45,552 nucleotides of DNA from Candidatus Ornithospirochaeta stercoripullorum (GTDB lineage: Bacteria; Spirochaetota; Spirochaetia; Sphaerochaetales; Sphaerochaetaceae). The position numbers were made by a program, and so were the translations under genes. Shown one piece after another: positions 1-8,398 of the stretch. Every line of letters begins with the position of its first letter. Positions within the stretch are counted from its first letter, which is position 1. The notes beneath the pieces are model-generated. The model did not search any database. It saw only the letters and a list, made by a program, of their open reading frames with translations, and was not told the origin of the DNA. The stretch spans positions 1-45,552 of the forward strand of contig JADIMT010000099.1 in assembly GCA_017694595.1 (NCBI GenBank), written 5' to 3'.

Positions 1-123
1 TTTGCCTGCACCTTCCTTCAGATTCCACCTCACGATGGACACCCTTGGTGTTCAGCTAACGGTAAGCACTGCAACTCCCGCAGAGGTCTTTCACCTCCTA
101 GATACGTGACATGCCAGTCACAC
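1..123 (-). mobile_element. 5' part of a group IIC intron (truncated by window edge)
   Basis: Read on the minus strand from 123 to 1, the sequence opens with GTGTGACTGGCATG, a GTGYG-type group II intron 5' end. It then shows the conserved domain I stretch AAGGGTGTCC (around 49-40) followed by GTGGAATCTGAAGGAAG. From memory this order, including the TTAGC before it and GCAAA after it, matches bacterial class C introns such as Oceanobacillus iheyensis O.i.I1. The position also fits: class C introns insert just behind the hairpin of intrinsic terminators, and here the intron begins five bases after the alaS terminator stem. Only the start of the ribozyme is visible. The reverse-transcriptase ORF and the catalytic domain V would lie left of the window, so completeness is unknown. 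Confidence 0.87.
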
Positions 124-154
124 ATAGAAAAGCGGACCCGAAGATCCGCTTTTT
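124..154 (-). terminator. Rho-independent terminator of alaS
   Basis: On the minus strand a stem of about 11 pairs (arm AAAAGCGGATC, 153-143, and its partner 138-128, with one G-U pair) is closed by a UUCG tetraloop. It is followed by TTTTCTAT and then the intron boundary. It lies a few bases after the alaS stop codon, so it ends the panE-dprA-alaS transcription unit. The U-tract region also serves as the 5' exon of the group IIC intron. Confidence 0.88.
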
Positions 155-158
155 GTCA

Positions 159-1952
159 TTATTTCTCAAGTACAGCCTTGATTCTTCTGACTCCCGCAGA
201 AGATGACTGCTCTTTGAGTATATGGAAATGACCCATATCGCCAGTGTGTGTGACATGCGGACCACCACAGACTTCCTTTGAGAAATCGCCAATAGTATAC
301 ACAGTGACTTTCTCACCATACTTTGAGTCAAAGAATGCGATAGCGCCTTCCTTTCTAGCTTCATCAAGCGTCATCGTCTCAACAGTGACAGGAAGATCTC
401 TCTTGATCTGTTCATTTACAAGATCCTCGACTTCCTGGATCTGCTCCTTTGTCATCGGCTCAGGATGAGTAAAGTCGAATCTCAAGCGTTCTGCTGTAAT
501 GTTAGATCCCTTCTGTCCGACATGCGTGCCTAGGACACGGCGAAGAGATGCATGAAGAAGGTGTGTCGCAGTATGCAGCGCTGTTGTCTCATTGCTGTGA
601 TCTGCCAATCCACCTTTGAACTCCTTCTCTGCGCCAGCTCTGGAAAGAGCCTGATGCTTCTCGAATGCTTCGTGGAAGCCAGCTTCATCAACTGTGAAGC
701 CATGCTCTGCAGCCAGCTCCTTAGTCAGCTCAATAGGGAATCCATATGTATCATAAAGCTTGAATGCCAAGCGGCCGGAGATGACACGGTCCTTGCCTTT
801 GAGGAGGTTTGGAAGCATCTTCTCGAACTCTTTCTCACCTTTTGTAAGCGTGACGGAGAACTTTTCCTCTTCCTTCTCCAGCTCTTCATGGATGAATGCC
901 TCATGCTCAGCAATCTCAGGATATGGCTCCTTATAGAGAGCGATTACGACATTCGAAAGCTCTGAAAGGAATGGATGGTCGATACCAATCTTCTTGCCAT
1001 GGCGCACTGCCCTTCTGATCAGACGGCGCAGGATATACCCCTGACCTACATTGGATGGAGCAACACCTTTCTGATCGCCTAGAATAAATACAGATGTACG
1101 GATATGATCGCTGATGATCCTGATAGAGATATCATCCTCTTCATTCTCTCCATACTTCCTGCCTGAAAGTCTCTCAATCTCATGGATGATTGGCTGGAAG
1201 ACTTCAGTCTCATAGACGCTCTTCTTGCCCTGAAGGACAGCAACAGTCCTTTCGATGCCCATTCCTGTATCGATGCACTTCCTCTCCATCTCATGGAACG
1301 TGCCATCCTTCTCTTTGCGATACTGCATGAAGACATCATTCCAGATCTCGAAGTACTTGCCACACTTGCATCCTGGCTTGCAATCAGGACCACAAGCTGG
1401 ACGACCTGTATCGAAGAACATCTCTGAATCAGGACCACAAGGACCTGTCTCTCCTGCCGGTCCCCACCAGTTATCCTCACGTGGCATAAAATAAATATGC
1501 GATGGATCGATACCCAGCTCCTGCCATCTCTGAGCAGCTTCAGTATCACGGGGAACATCTGCATCGCCTTCAAAGACAGTCACAGACAATCTCTCTACAG
1601 GAATTCCCAGTACCTTCGTCAGGAACTCAAAGCTGTAGCCAATCATCTCGTTCTTGAAATAATCGCCAAGTGACCAGTTGCCAAGCATCTCGAAGAATGT
1701 GAGATGATGCGGATCTCCGACGCTATCGATATCACCTGTGCGGATGCACTTCTGATAATCACAAAGCCTTTTTCCTGCTGGATGCTCAGCTCCAAGAATA
1801 TACGGTACAAGCGGATGCATGCCTGCTGTAGTGAAAAGCACAGTTGGATCGTTTTCCGGAATCAGGGATGCTCCCGATATCTGCTTATGTCCCTTAGAGA
1901 CAAAGAAATCAATATACAGCTTTCTCAGCTGATCTGCTGTGATGTCTTTCAT
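159..1952 (-). CDS. alaS: Alanyl-tRNA synthetase, short form
   Basis: Charges tRNA-Ala with alanine in the cytoplasm. The class II catalytic core fills about residues 1-250 (TTAGM at 41-45, the [10 protein letters not shown] region at 91-100, GMGIERT at 231-237). A tRNA-recognition region follows. The editing domain has both zinc-binding pairs: H460/H464 in HTATHLLH and C562/H566 in CGGPH. At 597 residues it stops right after the editing domain, against about 875 for the usual enzyme. The C-terminal dimerisation/C-Ala part is therefore absent, as in other spirochaetes to my knowledge. A cysteine-rich insert ([12 protein letters not shown], 187-198) sits in the catalytic domain. The ATG at 1952 follows AAGGA. 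The gene is last in a unit with dprA-like and panE. Confidence 0.96.
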   Translation of the reverse strand: MKDITADQLRKLYIDFFVSKGHKQISGASLIPENDPTVLFTTAGMHPLVPYILGAEHPAGKRLCDYQKCIRTGDIDSVGDPHHLTFFEMLGNWSLGDYFKNEMIGYSFEFLTKVLGIPVERLSVTVFEGDADVPRDTEAAQRWQELGIDPSHIYFMPREDNWWGPAGETGPCGPDSEMFFDTGRPACGPDCKPGCKCGKYFEIWNDVFMQYRKEKDGTFHEMERKCIDTGMGIERTVAVLQGKKSVYETEVFQPIIHEIERLSGRKYGENEEDDISIRIISDHIRTSVFILGDQKGVAPSNVGQGYILRRLIRRAVRHGKKIGIDHPFLSELSNVVIALYKEPYPEIAEHEAFIHEELEKEEEKFSVTLTKGEKEFEKMLPNLLKGKDRVISGRLAFKLYDTYGFPIELTKELAAEHGFTVDEAGFHEAFEKHQALSRAGAEKEFKGGLADHSNETTALHTATHLLHASLRRVLGTHVGQKGSNITAERLRFDFTHPEPMTKEQIQEVEDLVNEQIKRDLPVTVETMTLDEARKEGAIAFFDSKYGEKVTVYTIGDFSKEVCGGPHVTHTGDMGHFHILKEQSSSAGVRRIKAVLEK

Positions 1953-1998
1953 ACTTTTTCCTTACTCCGCTATATCCTATTCAGCTGAAAATCCATGG

Positions 1999-2898
1999 TC
2001 AAGAGAAAGAGAACAAATCAGAGCCATCGATTTCCTTGCGCGCCTTCGGAATGATTCTTTTCAGATCCCTATGAGAAGAGAATGTCAGCGCGCCATTATT
2101 GATGCGCTTAGCGGCAAATGTATAGGAAGGCACTTCCAGCATGGAAGAGGAAAGCATTGCACGTCCACCAGAAGCCAACACGCGATCGAACACAGCCCAT
2201 GAGGGGCCTCCATCCTTCTCTTCCGCCAGGAATGCGGCTTCTGTAATGGATGACAGGAAGCTGTTGCGCACCATGACAAGCCAACGCTCTATCTTCTGGG
2301 AAGGAGGAAAGACAGAAAGCAACAAGCCAGATGCGTAAATCCTTCCTCTCAGCATAGCTTGCTCTTTATCTTGGCACTTGGACACAGGCGAAGGCAGAAC
2401 CGCAATCACATTACCGCTGTTATTGAGAAGAAACTGAGCTGCGAATACAGGAAGACCATCATCGAGAGTAAGAAGCACCGTCACATCCTCTTTCATCAGA
2501 CAGCCAAGTGCATCGAGTGCATCGCTTTTGCCTTGCATCGACGGGCGTGGCATACCAAGAAAAGTGACTTTGCGCTTTTTCAGCAATTCAAGATTGCCAG
2601 ATGCATATATCACAGGAAAGAACTCCCCTCTCTCTTCAGGGAAATATGGATGCTCAGGATATAGCACATTTGTCTCGATGCGCTCAGATGCGAAAGCAGA
2701 CGCTATAGATGCACGTTCGGATATGATTCTCTCAGCGCTTACTCCAATGACCGAGGCGATGACTTCGGCTGATTCTGTCAGCGGTATTTCAGGATCTGGG
2801 AGAGCCATCAAAAGCTTCCAGGAACGTTCCCTATCACCTGTCAGAGCAAAAAGCGTCTCATAATTCGCGGCTTTTTCTTTATCCTTGGTCAAAGGCAT
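1999..2898 (-). CDS. Divergent DprA/Smf-like protein, motifs degenerate
   Basis: DprA binds single-stranded DNA and loads RecA during transformation. This 299-residue protein keeps the family's order: a helical N-terminal region, the FPVIYASGNLELL entry (94-106), a Rossmann-like region, the GLLLSVFPP strand (191-199) and VRNSFLSSIT (210-219) where DprA has the FPRRNR region. The key motifs have changed: the GSR loop reads GMP (115-117) and the SGLARGID loop reads TLDDGLP (144-150). Ligand binding is probably altered or lost. The start overlaps the end of panE by 10 bases, and alaS follows after 46 bases. No other competence gene is nearby. Family assignment is fairly sure; a transformation role is not. 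Confidence 0.7.
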   Translation of the reverse strand: MPLTKDKEKAANYETLFALTGDRERSWKLLMALPDPEIPLTESAEVIASVIGVSAERIISERASIASAFASERIETNVLYPEHPYFPEERGEFFPVIYASGNLELLKKRKVTFLGMPRPSMQGKSDALDALGCLMKEDVTVLLTLDDGLPVFAAQFLLNNSGNVIAVLPSPVSKCQDKEQAMLRGRIYASGLLLSVFPPSQKIERWLVMVRNSFLSSITEAAFLAEEKDGGPSWAVFDRVLASGGRAMLSSSMLEVPSYTFAAKRINNGALTFSSHRDLKRIIPKARKEIDGSDLFSFS

Positions 2899-3782
2899 CG
2901 CCGTTTGGCCTCCAGCAGTATCTGAACAAAATCCGCAAGTGGTGTGGAAATGTCATGCTTCTTGCCAAGCCTTGAGACAGCGCCTGCGAAATATCTGTTT
3001 TCCGTCTCACGCCCAGAGAGAAGATCCTGAAGCATCGATGTCTTGCCATGATCGCGCAACGCTGTGACTGTCGCATTCATCTTCTCTATATCATCCTGGG
3101 TAAGCGCAATGCCTTCAGCTGCCGCTACACGTTGCACTTCTCTGGCAACCAATCGAACAGCTCTGATGAAGTCAGGATTGCTGGAAATTGCAGCGTAATC
3201 AGCAACCAATATAGCTGATAGCGTATTGAAGCAGGTGTTAAGCATGAACTTCCACCACTTCTCATGAAGGATATCTTCTGCGATAGTATATCGTTGCCCT
3301 GCTTCCTCAAAAAGCGTAGCAATTGCTTTCACGCGTTCCGTCTTCTCATTGTGCTTCTCTGCGAAGACAATCCTTCCTCCATCGGAGAAGCATGTAGTTT
3401 CAAAACTAGAGTGGACAGATGAGAGATCCGTTATAAATGCATAAAGAAGTTTCTCTTCTCCGAAAGCGGAAGCGAGAACGCTCTCAGCTTCAATACCATT
3501 GAGAAGTGACATCAATACAGTCTTGTTGTCAATGAAAGGACGGGCTTCTTTGATGGCATCATCAAGCTGCATGTTCTTCACAGCAAAGATAACCAGATCA
3601 GCAATATCGCTCTCATCAGGTGTCAGGAAGCGGAAATCAACATGTTCACCGTTGTAGATCAGGCCATTTCCATAACGTTCCTTGCGCTCCTCATCCACGA
3701 TAAAAGCCAAATCAGAATGCGCTTTCAGCTTCCAGCCTACAGCAATTCCTACAGCACCTGCCCCGATAATCCGTATTTTCAT
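2889..3782 (-). CDS. panE: 2-dehydropantoate 2-reductase (ketopantoate reductase)
   Basis: Reduces ketopantoate to pantoate with NADPH, a step of pantothenate/CoA synthesis. The N-terminal Rossmann fold opens with IGAGAVGIAVG (6-16). FAVKNMQLDDAI and SLLNGIEAE mark the family's NADP and substrate region. The helical C-terminal domain carries HEKWWKFMLNTCFNTLSA, with the conserved lysine and asparagine expected in PanE. Length (297) is normal. The ATG at 3782 has no clear Shine-Dalgarno but lies six bases after a TATTCT -10 element, suggesting a leaderless transcript. It heads the panE - dprA-like - alaS unit and is divergent from the sensor kinase at 3868. Some proteins of this fold act on other 2-oxo acids, so the exact substrate is inferred. 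Confidence 0.88.
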   Translation of the reverse strand: MKIRIIGAGAVGIAVGWKLKAHSDLAFIVDEERKERYGNGLIYNGEHVDFRFLTPDESDIADLVIFAVKNMQLDDAIKEARPFIDNKTVLMSLLNGIEAESVLASAFGEEKLLYAFITDLSSVHSSFETTCFSDGGRIVFAEKHNEKTERVKAIATLFEEAGQRYTIAEDILHEKWWKFMLNTCFNTLSAILVADYAAISSNPDFIRAVRLVAREVQRVAAAEGIALTQDDIEKMNATVTALRDHGKTSMLQDLLSGRETENRYFAGAVSRLGKKHDISTPLADFVQILLEAKRRCL

Positions 3783-3788
3783 GCCTCA

Positions 3789-3818
3789 AGAATACATTCC
3801 ACGAAACAGGTCAGGCAA
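3789..3818 (-). promoter_or_regulatory. Candidate leaderless promoter of panE
   Basis: On the minus strand TTGCCT (3818-3813) is followed 18 bases later by TATTCT (3794-3789). The panE ATG begins exactly after six more bases, so transcription would start on the start codon. Confidence 0.5.
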
Positions 3819-3852
3819 GACAAAGTAGCAACTATCTGAAAAGTTTCCTTTA

Positions 3853-3861
3853 TGGTATCAT
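3853..3861 (+). promoter_or_regulatory. Extended -10 promoter of the first sensor kinase, leaderless type
   Basis: TGGTATCAT is a TGn extended -10 element. The hexamer ends six bases before the ATG at 3868, and no Shine-Dalgarno lies between. No good -35 was seen, which an extended -10 does not need. Confidence 0.55.
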
Positions 3862-3867
3862 TGATAT

Positions 3868-5127
3868 ATGGTCCTTGTCCTGCATTGCATTCTATCGTTC
3901 ATACTTGCATGGAACATCAGCGCTGCAATCCCTGCGTTCCTCACGCCGAGATTCCAGTCCAGAACATCCATGATACTGAAGACCGCGATGCTGTACATCA
4001 TCTGTCTTTTTCCAATCATTCCGGACTTTGTGCAGACTTATCTTATATCGTTTGCAGTCTTCATCGCGTATATTTTCATTTTCTATAAAGATAGCAATGA
4101 GAAAGATCTTTCCTTCTCTGCAATCTTCTTCTCTATCATTGGTTCCTGGTCATATCTATCATCATGGTGGATTGAGAGAATAAGCATGCAAAGCTTCCCG
4201 ACAGGTATCGGTGCGTTATCAGCAGTGCTGCTTGTCGTACTTGCAATACTGTATTTCAGCATCTTCCGTGTCTATTTCAGACAAGTATCGGACAGCATGC
4301 TTCTGGCATCTTTCTCGAAGAGAATGTGGAATTATGCGACGATTATCGCACTCGCACCCTCTGTTATCGTGCTGACTCTTGTCGTGAACCCACCGAAAAA
4401 CCTTCTTCTGCTGCAGGCGCTTACATTCTTCTCGATACTAATCGCTACCATGCTGTTTCCTCTGCTTTATCAGATGGGAAGAAGTGCCAAGCTTTCTGAA
4501 GAGAACTCCAGACTGAGAGCCATGGGAGCATACTACCAGAGCGTTGAAGCCCAGCAACAGGAAATCAGGAAGCTGAAACACGATCTGATGAACCACCTCA
4601 CTGTTATCGCAACATACTTAGATCTCGGAGAGAACGATAAAGCTGTTGATTACCTGAAAGAACTGGGAACCCGGTTTTCAGAGCTGACAAAACAATATAC
4701 GCAGAACACACTCATCAATGCCATTCTCAACTCGAAGCAGCAAAAAGCCTCCACGCAGGGACTTGCCATTGAGATAAAAGCAGATGTGGAGTCAAAGCTG
4801 AATCTAGATGAGACTGATCTCTGCACGCTTATCGCAAACAGCCTCGACAACGCTATCGAAGCAAATCCTCCAGATAAGAAAATCCAACTGGAACTGCTGC
4901 AGGACGAGGACAGATTGCTATTCTCTGTCACCAACCGCTATGAAAAGAAAATCAGGATGGAAGCTGATGGCAGTTTCATCACTTCAAAAGATGACAGCAA
5001 GAACCATGGACTGGGCATAAAAAACATCAAAGAAGCTGTTGAGAGAATGGGTGGAAAGATTGAAATCACAACAAATGACAACATCTTCCGCCTCTATGCT
5101 GAAATAAGGCTTGAAAATGAAGCGTAA
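3868..5127 (+). CDS. Membrane sensor histidine kinase, AgrC/CitA-like (HDxxNHL type)
   Basis: A 419-residue membrane kinase. Residues 1-205 hold about six hydrophobic segments with no large extracytoplasmic domain, as in AgrC-like peptide or signal sensors. A linker leads to the phospho-acceptor motif LKHDLMNHLTVI with H238. The GHKL ATPase domain follows, with the N box NSLDNAIEA (324-332) and the G box NHGLGIKNI (379-387). The downstream kinase gene starts inside its end, and a response regulator comes third, so one regulator may serve two kinases. No LytTR regulator, which usually pairs with AgrC kinases, is present. The start at 3868 rests on the extended -10 placed six bases upstream. 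The ligand is unknown. Confidence 0.85.
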   Translation: MVLVLHCILSFILAWNISAAIPAFLTPRFQSRTSMILKTAMLYIICLFPIIPDFVQTYLISFAVFIAYIFIFYKDSNEKDLSFSAIFFSIIGSWSYLSSWWIERISMQSFPTGIGALSAVLLVVLAILYFSIFRVYFRQVSDSMLLASFSKRMWNYATIIALAPSVIVLTLVVNPPKNLLLLQALTFFSILIATMLFPLLYQMGRSAKLSEENSRLRAMGAYYQSVEAQQQEIRKLKHDLMNHLTVIATYLDLGENDKAVDYLKELGTRFSELTKQYTQNTLINAILNSKQQKASTQGLAIEIKADVESKLNLDETDLCTLIANSLDNAIEANPPDKKIQLELLQDEDRLLFSVTNRYEKKIRMEADGSFITSKDDSKNHGLGIKNIKEAVERMGGKIEITTNDNIFRLYAEIRLENEA

Positions 5128-6745
5128 CACAACTCTGAGAAAGCGCCTGATGCTCTATTTCCTGATAGTCATGCTTCTGCCTCTCTTCGTCTTCCTCTCC
5201 TTCTATCTAATCTCCGGTGACAGAACAATCATGCATATACTCACAGAGCAGGCTTCCCTTTTGATAGACTCCGATGCCCAGGCAGCTGCAAGCGTTGTAG
5301 AGAAATACAGGCATAAGTCTTATCAGGCAGCACAGGATGCATTGATACAGAGCATGCTTGAATCCGGAGAGAAGCCGGAGAGGACTATCACATCGCTTTA
5401 CCATATCATGGAAGGAGATACATATCTTGCTTCTCTTACTATATGGCGAAAAGATGGCATGATGATGACAAGTACGCACAATCCATCATCAAGTGGTAAC
5501 GAGTGGGACACAATTCGCAAGATACTGCCAGAAAACCGCGAATGGATTGTAACAATCGATGGAGAGAGAAACGAAAACGGCCATCAGATAGCTTTCACTA
5601 TCGTACGAAGAATCAGGGTTGATGGCGAGATTGCCGGCTATGCGGTAATCAATGTCTATAGTGGAGCCATCACTCCGCTTCTCGATGGAGGCGGCTTCTT
5701 CTCGGACTTGCTTCTCATAGACAAAGAGCGGGGAAAAGCTGCTTCGCTAATGAAGCCTCAGAGCTTCTACGATATCTATCATGACAATGGCAACAACATC
5801 GTGACCCGCCCTATCGCAGGGACCAATCTCATGATAACTGGAACAATCAGCAGGACAGGACTGGAGAACAGCCTCAGAGAGATTGTGATTTATATCATCA
5901 TAAGCCTCTCTGCAGGCTTTATGCTCTCTCTTATTCTCACTCTCCTTTTCTCTCGCTCAATCTCGCGCAGCTTCTCTCTTCTGAGCTCCGGCATGAAACA
6001 GTTCGAGAAAGGTGACTTCTCTACAGCATTAAGCACGACTGGAATCTCGGAGTTCGATGAGCTTTCCAGAACATTCAACAGCATGGTCAAGCAAATTGAA
6101 GTGCTTATCGCGAGAGAACGCGAAGAGGAAGCAAAAGCCGCAGAAGCGGAACGAAAAGCACTGGAAAGCCAGCTCAACCCACACTTCCTTTTCAATACGC
6201 TCTCCACTATCAAGGCACTGGCACATCTGCACGGGGAAGAAGAAATCAGCATAATAGCCACAAAGTTGGGCAAGCTGCTTCGTTACAGCATCAACAACCA
6301 TTCTCCCGATGCCACAATCAAAGAATCACTGGAATTGGCAGAAAGCTATCTGATGATTCAGAAAATCCGCTTCGGGGAGCGGCTTGAATATAGCATCAAC
6401 TGCCCAGACGAGCTTCTTTCCTTCTCAACTCCACGCCTTCTGATCCAGCCGCTGGCTGAGAATGCAGTCACGCATGGACTTGAGGGGAAGACTGGAGACT
6501 GGAAGATTGAAATCAAAGTGAAAAAATATGGTGCAAATCTCTCTATCATTGTCGAGGACAATGGCACAGGTTTCGATGCCAGTCAAGATTTCAAAACTCT
6601 TGCAGAAGAAGGTCACACAGGGCTTTACAATATAAAGCGACGGCTGGAACTGCGCTATGGCAACGAGTTCAGCTTCATGCTTGATTCAGCTCCAGGGAAA
6701 GGCACTAAAGCTATAATCATCATCCCTTACGGGAAGGAGGCATAG
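5117..6745 (+). CDS. Sensor histidine kinase, YesM/LytS type with HAMP
   Basis: A two-pass membrane kinase. In the 542-residue form, transmembrane segments lie at about 10-33 and 256-278, enclosing an extracytoplasmic sensor region of about 220 residues. A HAMP domain and coiled linker (about 279-345) follow. The His_kinase motif QLNPHFLFNTL places the phosphorylated histidine at 356, and the GHKL ATPase domain has LAENAVTHGLE, DNGTGFDA and GLYNIKRRL. ATG 5117 is preferred over the in-frame TTG 5111 because AAGG lies seven bases before it. It overlaps the upstream kinase by 11 bases. YesM/YesN pairs typically control carbohydrate genes; a sugar ABC importer lies convergently just downstream and is a plausible target. 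Confidence 0.92.
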   Translation: MKRNTTLRKRLMLYFLIVMLLPLFVFLSFYLISGDRTIMHILTEQASLLIDSDAQAAASVVEKYRHKSYQAAQDALIQSMLESGEKPERTITSLYHIMEGDTYLASLTIWRKDGMMMTSTHNPSSSGNEWDTIRKILPENREWIVTIDGERNENGHQIAFTIVRRIRVDGEIAGYAVINVYSGAITPLLDGGGFFSDLLLIDKERGKAASLMKPQSFYDIYHDNGNNIVTRPIAGTNLMITGTISRTGLENSLREIVIYIIISLSAGFMLSLILTLLFSRSISRSFSLLSSGMKQFEKGDFSTALSTTGISEFDELSRTFNSMVKQIEVLIAREREEEAKAAEAERKALESQLNPHFLFNTLSTIKALAHLHGEEEISIIATKLGKLLRYSINNHSPDATIKESLELAESYLMIQKIRFGERLEYSINCPDELLSFSTPRLLIQPLAENAVTHGLEGKTGDWKIEIKVKKYGANLSIIVEDNGTGFDASQDFKTLAEEGHTGLYNIKRRLELRYGNEFSFMLDSAPGKGTKAIIIIPYGKEA

Positions 6746-6746
6746 C

Positions 6747-7478
6747 ATGCTCAGCACAGTGATTGTTGAAGACGAAACTTTGATACTCCAGGAACTACTG
6801 TTGACTATACCTTGGAACGAACTTGGACTGAGTGTAGAAGGGACTGCCGAGAATGGTCTTGATGGAGAGAGGATCATCAGAAGCATCGATCCTGATATAG
6901 TCGTCACTGACATCAGGCTTCCAGGCAAAGATGGGCTTGAGATGCTCAAAGATGCCGCAGTGGAGCATGGAATCATCATCTCTGGCTATACAGATTACAG
7001 CTATATGAGAAAAGCTATCAGGCTTGGTGTGTTCGACTATCTGCAGAAACCGATAGAGACATCCGAACTTATAGTAGCACTGAAACGGCTTAGGGATGAG
7101 ATAAACGAAGAGAAGAAGAGCGAAATCATCACAGAGCATCTTTTGCCTGAGAAGATCAGCAACCACAGCATCAGGCTAGCTGTCAGCTATATCAACGAAC
7201 ACTACAGGGACAGCATAGGATTACAGGATATCGCAAGTATTGCAAATGTATCGGAAAACTACATCTCGACGCTCTTCAGAGAGGAAACAGGCATGAACTT
7301 CCTTCAATATCTCAATGCTGTGAGAATCAGCAAAGCTACCGAGCTTCTGCGGAAGAGCTCAATGAACATCTCTGAGATAGCTGAAGCGACAGGCTTCCCC
7401 ACCCCAGGTTATTTCACAAAAGTGTTCAGACGCTTCTTCTCAGTCACTCCATCGGAATACAGAAGCAACGAGAACTGA
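6747..7478 (+). CDS. Response regulator with AraC-type DNA-binding domain (YesN-like)
   Basis: Partner of the kinase that ends one base earlier. The receiver domain (about 1-120) has the acidic pair in VEDE (8-9), the phosphorylation site D55 in VVTDIRLPG, a serine in IISGYTD and the lysine of YLQKPIE. The C-terminal AraC domain (about 140-240) shows two helix-turn-helix units (IGLQDIASIANVSENYISTLF and ISEIAEATGFPTPGYFTKVF) and the family ending FRRFFSVTPSEYR. At 243 residues it is compact; many YesN proteins carry a longer linker. A strong GGAGG precedes ATG 6747. It is expected to activate transport or catabolic genes, with the adjacent sugar importer the nearest candidate. Confidence 0.93.
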   Translation: MLSTVIVEDETLILQELLLTIPWNELGLSVEGTAENGLDGERIIRSIDPDIVVTDIRLPGKDGLEMLKDAAVEHGIIISGYTDYSYMRKAIRLGVFDYLQKPIETSELIVALKRLRDEINEEKKSEIITEHLLPEKISNHSIRLAVSYINEHYRDSIGLQDIASIANVSENYISTLFREETGMNFLQYLNAVRISKATELLRKSSMNISEIAEATGFPTPGYFTKVFRRFFSVTPSEYRSNEN

Positions 7479-7480
7479 AA

Positions 7481-7502
7481 GTCCCTCCCGGAAGAGAGGG
7501 AC
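7481..7502. terminator. Hairpin between convergent regulator and permease genes
   Basis: GTCCCTC and GAGGGAC form a perfect 7-bp stem with an 8-base loop in the 35-base gap between two convergent stop codons. Neither strand has a U tract, so it may work as a weak bidirectional terminator or 3'-end barrier. Confidence 0.45.
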
Positions 7503-7513
7503 AAGGAGAAACA

Positions 7514-8389
7514 TCAGCCTTTGCGGGAATCATAAACAGCAGCACCACCAAGGAAATAGCGTGAAAGAGTGAAAAAGAGAATGAACATCGGAATGGATGC
7601 CAGGAAGGCGCAAGCCATCATAGCTCCTTCATCAGTCATCTTCTCCTCACTGAATTTCGTTATATACTGCGGTATCGTCTTCATAGCTTCGCTCTGTGCT
7701 ACAAGCAGAGGCCAGAGAAGATTATCCCACTGGTTGCGGAATGAGAGAATGCCAAGTGTCGCGATTACAGGCTTGGAATTCGGTATGACTATTTTTGCAT
7801 AGATTCCAGGCTCGGAGACGCCATCAACCCTCGCAGCATCCAAGTACTCTGAGGGGAACGTGAGCAGGTACTGCCTCATCTGGAACACACCGAATGCAGA
7901 TACCATGAATGGGATAATCATGCCACGGTATGTATTGATCATGTCCATACCAGATACAACCATGTACAGCGGTATCATGATAGCCTCGAATGGAATCATC
8001 ATCGTAGACATGATTGAAATGAATATCAGATTACGGCCACGGAAGCGGAACTTAGCCAGCCCATAGCCGCACAGAGATGCAAGGAAAACTGTCGTGAAAC
8101 TATCCGTAATAGCGACTACCAGCGAATTGAACAGATTGCGGAAGAACGTAGGGTTATCATTATTGCCCATTATCGCTCTATGGAAATTCGTGAAGAATGT
8201 CCTGTCTGCCGACGTGAAGTATTCTTTCGATGGTATCCACGAGAATGGCATAGCGAGAATCTGCTTCGCATCCATGAATGAGGCTGTAATCATGAAGATG
8301 ATCGGAGTGATTGTGAAGATGAGAACTGCAATCAGAAGCACCCAGATCAACACTTCCACAACTGTCACTTTTCCAACAAATTTATTCAT
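7514..8389 (-). CDS. Sugar ABC transporter permease, MalG family
   Basis: Inner-membrane half of a carbohydrate importer with about six hydrophobic segments. The cytoplasmic EAA loop reads EYLDAARVDGVSEPGIYAKI, the site that docks the ATPase. The protein ends with the family-like GAAVYDSRKG tail. Length (291) is normal. GGAGG overlaps the stop region of the upstream permease, nine bases before it, which implies coupled translation. It is last in the binding protein - permease - permease order. No ATPase gene is present, so a shared MsmK/UgpC-type ATPase encoded elsewhere is expected. The sugar cannot be named from sequence; the nearby GH43 glycosidase would fit xylo-oligosaccharides or arabinan, but it is not in this operon. 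Confidence 0.93.
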   Translation of the reverse strand: MNKFVGKVTVVEVLIWVLLIAVLIFTITPIIFMITASFMDAKQILAMPFSWIPSKEYFTSADRTFFTNFHRAIMGNNDNPTFFRNLFNSLVVAITDSFTTVFLASLCGYGLAKFRFRGRNLIFISIMSTMMIPFEAIMIPLYMVVSGMDMINTYRGMIIPFMVSAFGVFQMRQYLLTFPSEYLDAARVDGVSEPGIYAKIVIPNSKPVIATLGILSFRNQWDNLLWPLLVAQSEAMKTIPQYITKFSEEKMTDEGAMMACAFLASIPMFILFFTLSRYFLGGAAVYDSRKG

Positions 8390-8398
8390 ACAGCCCTC

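Noticed and set aside
3852-4088. Separate small gene beginning at ATG 3852
   Set aside because: It runs out of frame inside the first sensor kinase, whose membrane segments and kinase motifs clearly define the coding frame.
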